Origin: Oscillospiraceae bacterium
GTDB lineage: Bacteria > Bacillota_A > Clostridia > Oscillospirales > Oscillospiraceae
DNA: 30,586 nucleotides
Reading direction: 5' to 3'
NCBI GenBank assembly: GCA_015068175.1
Contig: SVLA01000005.1
Span: 1-30,586 of the forward strand
Part shown: positions 14,472 through 25,300 of the stretch, piece after piece
Position numbering within the stretch: position 1 is the stretch's first letter
How the letters are laid out: every line of letters starts with the position of its first letter
Translations under genes and position numbers: made by a program
The notes under the pieces: model-generated
Seen by the model: the letters and a program-made list of their open reading frames with translations, nothing else
Databases searched by the model: none
What the model was told of the DNA's origin: nothing

Positions 14472-16667
14472 ATGAACGCAAAATATTACCGCATCCCCCT
14501 GGTTGTGCTGGTGCTTTTGGCTCTGCTGGCCGGGATGCTCCCCTCCGCCTTCGCCGCCGCCGGCGATGAGATCCGGGCCGCAAAAAAGATCATCTCCGTA
14601 GCCTATGACGACTCCGGCAGTATGAAGGGCAACCGCTGGGTCAATGCCAGCTATGCCATGCAGGCCCTGACGGCGCTGCTCAACGAGCAGGACGCCCTCT
14701 ACATGACCTACATGAGCGACCCCGGCGTTTCCGTCACCAAAGATCTGTCCGATTTACAGTCCACGGTGGACGGCATCCGGGATTGGAAGCATTCTTCCGG
14801 CACCCCGGGCGAGACCCTGGACACCGCCTACCGGCAGTTGACGGACATCTCCGAATCGGACCGCTCCGCCCAGTTTTGGCTGGTGATCATGACCGACGGT
14901 GAGATCAGCATGCCGGAAACCATCCAGGAAAAGCTGAATTCCTTCAAGGGCACCAAGATGTCCAACGGTTCCACCCTCAACGTGGTGTACCTGTCCATGG
15001 GCAGCGCTGATCTCCAGGCCACCCCGGATACCCGCAGCGGCCTTTACACTTTCCACGCGGAAGATGCTTCCGCCATCACCAAAGCCATGTCCGAGATCGC
15101 CAACCTGATCTCCGGCCGCATCACCGCCGAAAAAGTACAGCAGGTGGACGACACCACCGTGCAGTTCACCGCCAAGCTGCCCCTTTACAGCATTTCCGTG
15201 CTGTCCCAGCAGTCCTCCGCCTCCGTGGTCAGCGCCGCGGTGGACGGACAGCCTTTGAATGTCAACCGCAACATTTCCCTCAGCGCCCACGATCCTTATA
15301 AAGAAGTCAAGACCAAGCTTTACGGCAACGCCGCCGTGATCAACGCCGGCTCCGCCGGTGCCAGCACCGTGATCCCCGCCGGCACCTATACCATCACCTT
15401 CTCCGAACCGGTGGACCTGAAGGAGCTGGTGGTCCAATACGAGCCGGCCATTGAGATGAAGCTGCTGATCTCCAGAAACGGCATGGAAGTCTCCGACCCC
15501 TCCGGCCTGAAAGTGGGCGATAAGATCACCGTGGAAGTGATCCCCGTGGTCCCCGGCACCGATCAGGAGATCCCCGCCGGCGACCTGCCCGACAGCCTGT
15601 CCTGGACCCTGGAACATGACCTGAACGGCACCACCGAAGCATCCAAGGACGGCACCCGCCTCACCGGCATCACCGTTGGCGAAGGCGACAATGTGATCCG
15701 GAGCATCCTGAACATCCCCGGCTTCGCCCCCTCTGTCCACGAACTGCGGTTCCACCTTGTGAAGATCGTCTACCACTTCGGTATCGATGTGGACCAGCCT
15801 GATCCCCTGAGCTACCTCCGCGGTGACCTGGACCAGCGAACCGGCGACGGCGACGTGACCTTCTGGCTCACCAACGACGGCATCCCCCTGACCAAGGAAG
15901 AGCAGAAAGAGATCGGCGTCAAGCTGAAGATCTCCGACACCACCTGCGACAACAGCGCCATTGAAAACTATTTCAACTGGTTCGGCAAGGGCCTGGTGGA
16001 CTGCAAACTGAAGCAGAACGATGACGGCAGCTACACCCTGACTCCCCAATCCTTCCTGCCGGTGGCCTTCCTGATCATGGCCGGCGACTACACCGTCACC
16101 GTGGCTCTGGATCAGGACGATACCGTCACCGCCGTGGGCCGCTTCTCCCTGGTCCCCCAGCTCAGCGACTTCATCGATATTCTGTGGCTGATTCTGATCA
16201 TCATCGGCATCGCCTACCTGGTCCATATGATCTTCTTCAAGCGCAAATTCCCCAACAAGACCGTCCGCTGTGACATTTACCAGCTCCAGAGCAACGGCCG
16301 CGGCCTCATGCTCAACGGCCAATCCAAGAGCATCACCCTCAATCCTCTGAGCGGTCTGTTCCCCTTCCCCTCCAAGGCAAGTTCCGTAAAGTTCAAGGGC
16401 ATCACCCTCCGGGCCGGCGAGGGCGGCGAGATCTACATCACCGACAAATCCATCGCCAAAGCCATGAAATTCTACGGCACCAGTCCCAGCAACCCCACCA
16501 CCGCCCTGCGTTCCATCGTCAATTCCCTTCACGCTACCGAGCAGCACCTGGGAGACAAAACCGAGCGCAGCGCCGTGGATATGCCCCTGGGCGATTCCCC
16601 CGTTTATCTGCGGAAATCCGCGACCGACAAAAACATCCTGGCCATTTATATTACCGGTGGTCATTGA
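14472..16667 (+). CDS. Exported von Willebrand factor A (vWA) protein with one membrane anchor
   Basis: This 731-residue protein starts with a signal peptide (hydrophobic 9-22, probable cleavage near AFA at 26-28). A vWA domain follows: the metal site is Asp46, Ser48, Ser50 (DDSGS), a threonine at 111 or 115, and Asp142 in VIMTDGE, so the adhesion-site residues are complete. Beta-rich domains fill about 230-560. One membrane helix lies at about 567-588 (ILWLILIIIGIAYLVHMIFF), followed by positive residues and a cytoplasmic tail of about 140 residues. The vWA domain is thus predicted outside, tethered, with a tail that could touch the tubulin-like protein encoded 43 bases downstream (inference). 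vWA domains bind proteins through a divalent metal. GAGGAAGGA precedes the ATG. It is the first gene of a five-gene operon. Confidence 0.85.
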   Translation: MNAKYYRIPLVVLVLLALLAGMLPSAFAAAGDEIRAAKKIISVAYDDSGSMKGNRWVNASYAMQALTALLNEQDALYMTYMSDPGVSVTKDLSDLQSTVDGIRDWKHSSGTPGETLDTAYRQLTDISESDRSAQFWLVIMTDGEISMPETIQEKLNSFKGTKMSNGSTLNVVYLSMGSADLQATPDTRSGLYTFHAEDASAITKAMSEIANLISGRITAEKVQQVDDTTVQFTAKLPLYSISVLSQQSSASVVSAAVDGQPLNVNRNISLSAHDPYKEVKTKLYGNAAVINAGSAGASTVIPAGTYTITFSEPVDLKELVVQYEPAIEMKLLISRNGMEVSDPSGLKVGDKITVEVIPVVPGTDQEIPAGDLPDSLSWTLEHDLNGTTEASKDGTRLTGITVGEGDNVIRSILNIPGFAPSVHELRFHLVKIVYHFGIDVDQPDPLSYLRGDLDQRTGDGDVTFWLTNDGIPLTKEEQKEIGVKLKISDTTCDNSAIENYFNWFGKGLVDCKLKQNDDGSYTLTPQSFLPVAFLIMAGDYTVTVALDQDDTVTAVGRFSLVPQLSDFIDILWLILIIIGIAYLVHMIFFKRKFPNKTVRCDIYQLQSNGRGLMLNGQSKSITLNPLSGLFPFPSKASSVKFKGITLRAGEGGEIYITDKSIAKAMKFYGTSPSNPTTALRSIVNSLHATEQHLGDKTERSAVDMPLGDSPVYLRKSATDKNILAIYITGGH

Positions 16668-16710
16668 TCCGCATACACCGAAATAAAAAAAGAATGAGAG
16701 GTCTTTTCAA

Positions 16711-19700
16711 ATGGGCATCAACAAAGTACCTACCCTGATCCTGGGTATCGGCGGCATCGGCTGCCGCATCGCATCCAACCTCAACGATCTGCTGACCCCC
16801 GAGGCCAAAAAGCACATCGCCCTCATCGGCATCGACACCAACGTCAACGATCTGTCCAAGCTGTCCAGCCGCGGTATGCGGACCATTCAGACCAGCGACA
16901 CCCGGATGGTCAGTGAATATCTGGAAGTTCATCCCGAATATATGAAATGGTTCCCGGTGAACAAGTTCACCGTGGGCCGCACCATGCTCAACGGTGCCGG
17001 CCAGATCCGCACCATTTCCCGTCTGGCCACCCTGGCCGCCGAGGAAAGCGGCGCCTTTGTCCCCATCAAGGAAGAGCTGCGCCGGATCCGGGCCAATACC
17101 GGTGAAGCCAGCAACGGCAACCTGACCGTCATGGTGGTAGGTTCCATCACCGGCGGCACCGGCGCCGGTATGTTCCTGCAGATCCCCTACTATGTCCGCA
17201 ACATTATGCACGGTGAGACCGGCCTGGAAAACATCATCATCCGCGGCATGTTCGTGGGCCCCGACCTGACCGTAGACGTCCAGCCCTCCAACCTGAACAA
17301 GGCCGCCGTCCGGGTCAACGCCTACGCCTGCCTGAAGGAGCTGAACGCCCTCTACCGCCGCCAGACCCAGGCCGAAGGTCCCGGCAAGCTGAAGATCGAC
17401 TTCTATACCCCCGACGCCGAGGATCGGGACGGCAAGGCCGATAAGATCCGGGACACCCTGGACGAAGGCGACTTCCTGGACGACGAATACGATCTGGAAG
17501 CTCTGCGCAGCGACAGCAAGATCATCGCCGCCGGCAACCCCGCCATTCCCTATGACTATCTGTACCTCATCGAAGGCAACAGCAGCAACGGTTCCATCGG
17601 CGATGCTTCCCTGGAAAATGTGGAAGCCCTGGTGGCCCGGATGGTCCATACCCTCATGTTCACCCCCGTCAAGGACAACGCCCTGTCCGTGGAAGACAAC
17701 ATGGTCCTGCAGGATATGGAAAAGGGCGGCATGAACCGCTACTCCAGCGCCGGCCTGGCCCGGCTGATCTACCCCAAGGACCTGGCCCAGGAATATGTGA
17801 CCCTCTGCACCGTCCGGGATCTGGTCCGCAACGAGTGGATGCTCATCGACAACAGCCATAACGCCGATGTGCGCTCTGCCCGGAGCCTCCAGCGCACCGA
17901 CGGCCAGGTCCGCATCCCCAGCCTGAAGGACTCCTACCTGGCCCACTTCGACAAGCAGGTCACCGGCGACGGCTCTTTGGGCAAGCTGTTTCTGGAGGCT
18001 TACGTCGTAAATGATGACCGGAGCCACACCCGCCGTTCCCAGCTCTTCTTCGATAACATCCGTCTGCTCATCGACGAGCTGAAAGCCACTCCCGAGGTCG
18101 CCCAGTTCAAGAGCGACTGCACCGTCAATGTGCAGAATATGCGCAACTTCTCCGACGCCGCCGACGAGATCGCCCGTCTGGAGACTGCCCTGTCCGATTA
18201 CGAAAAACTGGCCCGTCAGTTGGCCAACGAGCGGGCCTCCTCCATTGCCAACGCCTTGTTCCCCCCCAGCCGGGAGACCATGGCCGACGCCAAGCGGGAA
18301 GACAGCTGTGTCTACCAGCTTCTGCACGATGTCCACCCCGTCACCGCCCGGTTCCTGTGCTATGACATGATCGATCTGCTCCAGGCCAAGGTGGACGAAC
18401 TCAACGGCAATGACAATGTCCCCCTCACCGCCTATGCCGACGCGGACTTTGACGGCAAGGAAGACGGCCGCCAGACCGCATCCGATGCCCTGCAGAACCT
18501 GGAGGATAAGATCATCCCCGCCTTCAAGTTCCTGGTCAACCAGGCCGACACCATCAAGCCCCTGCGCCGCCGCCTCAGCTACGCAGTCGGCAACCAGTAC
18601 AATGCCATCACCAATTTCCTGGATATCAAGCTGGAACTGAACATCTGCCGTACCCTGCTCAAGCGCTTCCAGATGCTGGCTGAGAATTACTTCTCCTTCT
18701 TCCAGAGCATCGATGCCATGATCCAGGAAAATGCCGACCAGATCCTCCGCCTGGAAAATCTGGAAATGCCCCTGGGCGCCAAGGGCATCTACTGCTCCAA
18801 GGATGCCTTCCGCATCATGGCCACCGAGTATGCCAACGTGGCGGACAACGAGCTGTCCACCGCCACCAAGACCGCTGTTTTTGACGGTCTGTTCGGTGTC
18901 CTGGCCGATGAGCTGGGTCGCGAAGGCTCCGTCATGACCGACTATCAGAAGGCCGCTTATGCCGCCGAAAAGGCCGCCGCCCTGGGCGAACTGTTCCGCA
19001 CCGCCGTGGTGGGCACCATCCGCAGCTCCGTTGTGGAAAACGGCGACAGCATCATCAACCTGAACATCCGCCAGGCCCTGGAGGCCCAGTACAACCTGGA
19101 CCATCCCAAGGACAAGGATCTGAAGGCCTACCTGCGGGCGCTGGTGGAGAACGGCATGCGGATGGCTTCCCCCATGGTGGCCACCTCCAACAATGCCCTG
19201 GCCGAGAAGGTGGAGACCGTCTACATGACCATCAACCCCCTCTGCGCCGCCACCCACATGGGCCAGCCCAGCATCGCCGCCACCAAGGAGCTCTACGTTC
19301 CCCAGGCCTGCGAAGCCACGGACAATGTCCACCCCGCCGTGCTGATGGACGAAGAATTCTCCCCCTACGAGATCATCTGCTTCAAGGCCCGCTACAAGTT
19401 CTCCATTGAGGACCTGACCAAGTACGGCCCCACCTCCGACAACGCCCGGGCCTACAAGAACCGCATCGCCAACCTGGGCCGGGTATCCCTGCTGACCAGC
19501 GATCCCGACTCCGTCAAGGCCATCGTTTCTCCCCACCTGGACCGGAACTGGCACGAGGAAGCCTACCTGCCCGCCATTTACGAAAGCGAGCGCAAGCGGG
19601 ACCGTCTGGACACCTACAAAGCCTTCATCTACGGCCTGGGCCTGGATGTATTCACCCGGGGCCGTGACGAGGAGCTCCTGGATGACCGCGGCGAGGCCCG

Positions 19701-20247
19701 CCTGCTGTGGTATCAGAAGTCCGATCCCCGCTACAGCCGTGAACCCATGAAGGTCCGCGGCAGCCTCATCGGCAACAACTACACCGATCTGTTCAACGCC
19801 CTGCCCTTCAACGGCCGCATCAAGCGCAACATCCTGCGGCTGGCCGCACAGGAGCGGAAGGATTGCAAGGGTTTCTGGACCGCCGAGGATCTGGAGCACG
19901 AGATCCTGAACCACGACCTGATCGAGGACCTGATCTACTCCCGGCCCGACGCCGAGAATCCCGATGATCAGTGCATCCTGGACATCTTCCACGCCATGCG
20001 CGGCAAGATGGAAGACAGCGATTGGCGGATGCTCTTCTCCGGCCTGCAGGAAGTGCTGTGGGAGTATTGCGCCTACATGTTCGACGAAAACGAGCGCCTG
20101 GTCAACAACGCCACCCGCGGCATCCTGAACAAGATGACCGCCAATTGCAAGGTCTATGCCAAACCCGCCGCAGAGATCACCTTCGCCGACACCCTGCTGA
20201 AGGACCAGGTCAAGCTCCTGCTGGAGACCCCCTACCGCCGCAAATAA
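16711..20247 (+). CDS. Large tubulin/FtsZ-like protein
   Basis: This 1178-residue protein starts with a nucleotide-binding fold: PTLILGIGGIGCRIASNL (glycines 12-17), LIGIDTNVNDL near residue 47-57 and the tubulin-type phosphate loop GSITGGTGAGM at 144-154 (compare GGGTGTG in FtsZ). It fits the large bacterial tubulin-like family (Pfam Tubulin_2; related to FtsZ-like proteins reported near vWA genes). Members are predicted to bind GTP and polymerise, but few have been studied. The remaining 900 residues are mostly helical with no domain I recognise and no membrane helix, so the protein should be cytoplasmic. GAGAGG lies before the ATG. It sits between two membrane proteins in the operon, which suggests a filament or scaffold docked on the membrane (inference). 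Confidence 0.78.
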   Translation: MGINKVPTLILGIGGIGCRIASNLNDLLTPEAKKHIALIGIDTNVNDLSKLSSRGMRTIQTSDTRMVSEYLEVHPEYMKWFPVNKFTVGRTMLNGAGQIRTISRLATLAAEESGAFVPIKEELRRIRANTGEASNGNLTVMVVGSITGGTGAGMFLQIPYYVRNIMHGETGLENIIIRGMFVGPDLTVDVQPSNLNKAAVRVNAYACLKELNALYRRQTQAEGPGKLKIDFYTPDAEDRDGKADKIRDTLDEGDFLDDEYDLEALRSDSKIIAAGNPAIPYDYLYLIEGNSSNGSIGDASLENVEALVARMVHTLMFTPVKDNALSVEDNMVLQDMEKGGMNRYSSAGLARLIYPKDLAQEYVTLCTVRDLVRNEWMLIDNSHNADVRSARSLQRTDGQVRIPSLKDSYLAHFDKQVTGDGSLGKLFLEAYVVNDDRSHTRRSQLFFDNIRLLIDELKATPEVAQFKSDCTVNVQNMRNFSDAADEIARLETALSDYEKLARQLANERASSIANALFPPSRETMADAKREDSCVYQLLHDVHPVTARFLCYDMIDLLQAKVDELNGNDNVPLTAYADADFDGKEDGRQTASDALQNLEDKIIPAFKFLVNQADTIKPLRRRLSYAVGNQYNAITNFLDIKLELNICRTLLKRFQMLAENYFSFFQSIDAMIQENADQILRLENLEMPLGAKGIYCSKDAFRIMATEYANVADNELSTATKTAVFDGLFGVLADELGREGSVMTDYQKAAYAAEKAAALGELFRTAVVGTIRSSVVENGDSIINLNIRQALEAQYNLDHPKDKDLKAYLRALVENGMRMASPMVATSNNALAEKVETVYMTINPLCAATHMGQPSIAATKELYVPQACEATDNVHPAVLMDEEFSPYEIICFKARYKFSIEDLTKYGPTSDNARAYKNRIANLGRVSLLTSDPDSVKAIVSPHLDRNWHEEAYLPAIYESERKRDRLDTYKAFIYGLGLDVFTRGRDEELLDDRGEARLLWYQKSDPRYSREPMKVRGSLIGNNYTDLFNALPFNGRIKRNILRLAAQERKDCKGFWTAEDLEHEILNHDLIEDLIYSRPDAENPDDQCILDIFHAMRGKMEDSDWRMLFSGLQEVLWEYCAYMFDENERLVNNATRGILNKMTANCKVYAKPAAEITFADTLLKDQVKLLLETPYRRK

Positions 20248-20268
20248 TCATAGAAAGGACTCTCTATC

Positions 20269-22293
20269 ATGGAGAATTGCTTTCGTTTTCTGATCAATGT
20301 GGACCAATGCCTGAATATGTCCCATTTCGACATTTTCTTCTACCGGCTCCAAAGCCAGCACCGGTTCCACCTGAGCCAGGTCCAGCTCTTTGGGGACTGC
20401 GACGACAGTTCCCTGCACAACGCCATCACCGATATCCGTATGTATCTGGATAAGTACCCCTACCATGTAGGGGACTTCCAGATCATCGTCACCATGCGGG
20501 GCCACTTCCGCAAAGATCCGGAACATTGGCAGGAGACCCTGCTGTTCCGCCTGATGCAACTGGAACATGAACTGCGCCAGGCCCGGATCTTCTTCAACTC
20601 CCGGGAACGGGTGGAAAAGGCCCTGAATTTTATCATGCTCTACGATGTGGACTTCTCCGCAGACCTGCCCACATTGGAGCGGTACATGGTGTCCCGCCGT
20701 TTCCGGCAGGACAGCGCCCTGCTGCTGAAGCACCTGGGCATCACCGCCGCCGATCTTTCCGCGGAGGAACTGTCCGCCGCGGCGGCAGCCTATGCCGCTT
20801 CCCCGGACCGGGATCCCGCCGCCACGGACCTGCTGGATCGCTTTGTGATCCACCGGACCCGCCGCAGCGAGCTGTCCCTGGCCGGCGTGGACCCGGAGCT
20901 GGTGGATCCCATGGACGAGGTCCGTGATCCCCTCCATGTGGAATTTACCATGTTCCTGCAGGATCAGCTCAGCAGTTTCCAGGTCTTTGAGGCCCAGATC
21001 GACCGCAACAACCGCCGGCAGAATACCCTGGCCCTTCTGCGGATCGTGGAGTTCATCAACCGCAGTGTGGATCTGCCCACCGGCACCGGCCTGATGGACA
21101 GCCACCCCTCCCTGCTCCGCCGCTGCGCGGACAATTGGACCGCTGTATGGAACGATCCGACGCTGGAGCAGCAGTATGCCGCCATGCTGGCCCGCTACCA
21201 GATCCGGCTGCGGCACGCCGCCGATGCGTTGGAGACTCCCACGGAAGCGCCCAATTCCACCCGTGCCCTGCCGGACGAGAATATTCCCGCCAACGACGCC
21301 ATCACCAGCAGCGAGACCATGTTCTCCAGCAACGACCCCCGGCGGCAGGGCACCAACATGAAGGATGTCCTCCAGCGCTTCCTGGGCCGCCGTTTCTCCG
21401 TCAGCAAGCTAGTGAGCGAATGGGATGCGGTCTATACCCACCTGCGCCGCTCCCTGGAGCAAATGGACCACGAACTTCGGGTCTACGCCGAGGACCTGAG
21501 CCGCCAGTATTCCATGATCCTGGAAAAGCGGAAGCAGGAATCGGTGGCCTGGCGCACCAATACTTATGTGGCCGATGCCCACACGGAGAAAAACATCTCC
21601 CGTATCGGCTACGAGCAGGAAGAGCGCCTGCAGGCCCTGAAAAGCCCCCATATGACCCCCACGCTGTCCTTCCAGGACCAGCTCAATATGGAAAATTCCC
21701 TGGAGCAGGCCAATCAATCCATCCGTTTCTACCTGGGCTGCATGAGCAATCTCACCCCCCTGAACTACCTGGGCCTGGTGCTGACCTGCGCGGGCCTGGG
21801 CATCCTTCACTACACCGTTTTGCAGCCTTACGTTCTGCAGGACGCCCAGACCCTGCCCTTCTATTTGATGTACGCCGGCATTTTGGCCCTGCAGATGCTC
21901 CTTTGCTGGCGCATCCCCTACCGCTATTACCGCAAAAAGCTGAAAAAGGAGATCCGGGGCCTGCAGGCCGACATGGATCTGTACATCAGCGGCTACTTCG
22001 ACCGGGCAAAGCAGTTCTCCACCTATATCAACCTGCTGAACCAGTTGGATTACCTGACCCGCTACCATCGGCTGCTGAAGCGCGCCTTCCATACCACCCA
22101 TCGCCTCTCCCAGGGGTATCTGTGGCACAAGGTGCAGATCAATAACCACCTGACCAAACTGCATTTCTTCCAGGGCCTCATCGCCCTGAGTTCCGAGACC
22201 GATGCCGGCAGCGATCCCCATATCCTCCCCCGGGTCCAGGGCGACCATGTGGGCGACGTGGTGGACAGCCCGGTCTATTGGCCCCAAAGCTAA
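20269..22293 (+). CDS. Two-helix membrane protein of unknown family
   Basis: I do not recognise this 674-residue protein. The N-terminal 490 residues are soluble, beginning with an alpha/beta part (CFRFLINVDQCLNMSHFDIF, then FQIIVTMRGHF) and continuing helical, with a low-complexity stretch near 320-350. Two membrane helices lie at about 498-518 and 529-548 with a ten-residue loop between, and RIPYRYYRKKLKKEIR follows directly. By the positive-inside rule both ends are cytoplasmic. The C-terminal part (KKLKKEIRGLQADMDLYISG, then INLLNQLDYLTRYHRLLKR) is probably coiled coil. GAAAGGA precedes the ATG; it lies 21 bases after the tubulin-like gene and 12 bases before the next. It is a candidate membrane adaptor for the tubulin-like protein (inference). 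Confidence 0.8.
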   Translation: MENCFRFLINVDQCLNMSHFDIFFYRLQSQHRFHLSQVQLFGDCDDSSLHNAITDIRMYLDKYPYHVGDFQIIVTMRGHFRKDPEHWQETLLFRLMQLEHELRQARIFFNSRERVEKALNFIMLYDVDFSADLPTLERYMVSRRFRQDSALLLKHLGITAADLSAEELSAAAAAYAASPDRDPAATDLLDRFVIHRTRRSELSLAGVDPELVDPMDEVRDPLHVEFTMFLQDQLSSFQVFEAQIDRNNRRQNTLALLRIVEFINRSVDLPTGTGLMDSHPSLLRRCADNWTAVWNDPTLEQQYAAMLARYQIRLRHAADALETPTEAPNSTRALPDENIPANDAITSSETMFSSNDPRRQGTNMKDVLQRFLGRRFSVSKLVSEWDAVYTHLRRSLEQMDHELRVYAEDLSRQYSMILEKRKQESVAWRTNTYVADAHTEKNISRIGYEQEERLQALKSPHMTPTLSFQDQLNMENSLEQANQSIRFYLGCMSNLTPLNYLGLVLTCAGLGILHYTVLQPYVLQDAQTLPFYLMYAGILALQMLLCWRIPYRYYRKKLKKEIRGLQADMDLYISGYFDRAKQFSTYINLLNQLDYLTRYHRLLKRAFHTTHRLSQGYLWHKVQINNHLTKLHFFQGLIALSSETDAGSDPHILPRVQGDHVGDVVDSPVYWPQS

Positions 22294-22305
22294 GGAGGCG
22301 ATCTG

Positions 22306-25300
22306 ATGACTATACTGTATTTTGCATTATTCCTGATCGCCGTGGGCCTGGTGCTGTGGCTGCTGAACAAGCTGGTGGTGAAGCTGGCCTATGACCGCAG
22401 CACCCGTTACCTCCATTGCCGCATCATCCCCGTGGTCTTTTTGGCCATTATCCTGGCGGCCAATGTCTACACCTCTTCGGAATTGCTGACCTTCCTGGAT
22501 AAGATCGTCAACTCCCCCCTGCTGGCCCGCCTTTTCGACCTGATCCTGCCCAACCGGGCCTACGAACTGGTGTATATGCTGCTGATCATCATCGGCCTGA
22601 ACATCGCCATCATTCCCCTGGTGGCCCTGGTCATCTGCGTCACCAAGCTGATCCTGCGCCGCTGGGAGCGCTTCGTGGACATCCGGGACTATGACGGTTT
22701 CGACCGGGTCCTCCATCTGCCCTGGCTCCTGGCCGCCTGCTTCTATACGGAAGAGGACGGCGAAGTCCACCTGAACCACCGGGGTTTTACCCTGGGTCTG
22801 TGGGCCAAATGGATGAAATACGCCTTCACCGTCCTGCTGGCCGGCGAACTGATCCTCCTGGGCGCCTCCATCCTCTGGGGCACCAAAGAATGGAATTCCA
22901 CGGTGCTGACCCTGTCCAAGAGCTGGTACCTGATCCCCATGGCCGGATTTTTGATCACGGAGCAGATCCAGCTTTTCCTGGAAGGAGATGATGACCACGG
23001 CACCGGCACCTTTGGCTCTGCCGAGATCACCGAGACCCTCCGGGGCGACATTTCCGCCCTGCAGGATGCCTACAGCACCATTTTCGGCGCCTCCGACGCC
23101 CTGCTGTACAGCGAAATGACCGGCTCTCATTTGCGCCGTGAGGGCCTGGGCAGCAACGACCTGGGCAATCGCCAGATCCAGGATTGCCGCCAGCCGGAAG
23201 TGCTGACCGTCATCGCCAATCAACTCCAGCAATGCGGTGTTCACCAAAACGAGCAATATCAAAACGCCCTGGTGGAACTGCTCAACGGCCACAGCATCAA
23301 TCTGTGCAACCATTGCGAAGGCGAATTCTTCATCTTCCTGGCCGCCTACCTGAATTTCCACATCTCCCAGGGCAAGACCGCCCTGATCCTGTGCAAAGAC
23401 CCCCACCGGGCCCAGGCGCTGCGGGACGCCATGGATCAGCAGATGCACCGCATCAACAGTCTCTACAGCGTGTGGGATGTCCGCACCCTGGAGGAAGCGG
23501 AAATCAACTGCCGCCTGAGCATCCTGGTCTGCTCCTTCGACGAATTCCTGGACCGCCGCATCTGCGAAAAGCGCCGGGATTTCATCGGCGATCTGTTCTG
23601 CACCGTGATCATGGACGGCTTCGACCTCTTCTCCCGCAATTCCATCCGGGTGGAGCGGCTCTTCGGCGCCCTCCGGAGCATTGACGGCATGGACCAGTAT
23701 GTGGTCTTCACCGATGTGGATAACGATGCCCTCCGCACCGCCATGGAGCAGGTGGTCAAAACCGAGATCCTGCCCTTCAACCACGATGTCATGGGCCCCA
23801 ACACCGGCATCATGATCTGGCGGGAAGAAAGCTACTACAAGCTCCAACGCCAGCTCGGCATCGGCGGCGCCTTGTCCCCCTACATGGGCGCGGCTCTGCC
23901 TTTGGCCCTGGTGGCCGCCAAATACGATCTGCCCCAGATGTACCTGCTGACGGATTCCAGCCGGGGCGACCATTCCTACCGGGACGCCATGACCATGTCC
24001 AGCAAGGAAGTCAACCACTTCCTGGGCAAGACCGTCAACCTCAAGAGCGTCATCCGCCAGGAATTGCCCGACTCCGCCAACCCCGATGACCTGGCCATGA
24101 TCGTGGCCTACGATACCGACTACAATTTCTACAACGCCCTGTGGCGCTGGATGAAATACGGCGGCACCGACGGCTCCCTGATCCACATTCTGTCCCCCTC
24201 CTACCTGCTGCGGGAATACTTCGTGGCCAACTTCCGCGAAAAAGCCCTGCTTCTGAAAAACAACGAATTCGACGCCTTCATTTCCTACCATTTGGGCATG
24301 CGCATCAGCCACATGGCGGTCCTGCTGGTCTCCCTCTGCGAAAATGCCATGACCGAAGAGGAATTGATGGCCAAGAGCAAGGAATTCGGCTGGAAATTTG
24401 AAAATGTGGAACAGCTCCTCACCGAATGCCTCCGGGTGGTCCTGACCCGGGAAGAGATCCACAGCATCTTCGAGTGCTTCCATTTTGAAGAAGCCAAGAC
24501 CTTCCGGGACGATTTGGGGATCTTCGAGAATCATACCTATGTGACCCTCACCGACGATACCATCCGCCGCCGGCTCCAGGAGCGCATCGGTCATGTGACC
24601 CTGGTCTCCAAGAGCGATGTGCGGCTGAGCCTGCCCATCCTCCGGGACAACGTCCACAATTACTACCAGCGGGATCAGATCGTTCCCATCGACGGCCATC
24701 TGTACCAGATCGCCGCCATCAACGACGGCAACATCTACGCCGAGCAGATCCTGCCCCAGGATGTGCCGGAATATCACCAGATCTCCCAGTTCACCTTCCG
24801 GGATTACAAACAGGTGGACAAGTGCGTGGACTCCGGTTTCATCGACTTCAACATCTGCACCGCCTCCGTCACCCGGGAGAATTTCGGCTATTGGTCCTGC
24901 AACCGCGGCAACCGCTTCGCCGCCAACTGCGACGTGCAGCTCCACGATATGCGTTCCGCCGATGGCCACGGCCAAATCACCACCACCGATTGCGCCAACA
25001 TTCTGGAACTGAACCTGCGCCGCTCCGCTCTGGGCGGCAAGGACGTGGAGACCGCCCGGTTGCTGGCCTATATGCTGAAGGAACTGTTCAAGACCCTCTT
25101 CCCCGCTACCCATCAGAATCTGTACACCGTGGTGGCCGAAGGCATCGACGACGGTCTGGTGGACCGTGTCCTTTCCGCCGGTAAGGACAGCCCCCTGGAA
25201 GACCTGGTCTGCAGCCTGATCCCCCGGCTCACCGCCGCCCCCACCGGCGATCCCGATTTCATCACCGTCTATGTGGTGGAACTGAGCTGCATCGAGTACG

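Noticed and set aside
16651..19992. A 1113-codon minus-strand frame opposite the tubulin-like gene, and a 636-codon one opposite the vWA gene
   Set aside because: Same antisense artefact: low-information composition, no ribosome site and no recognisable domain.
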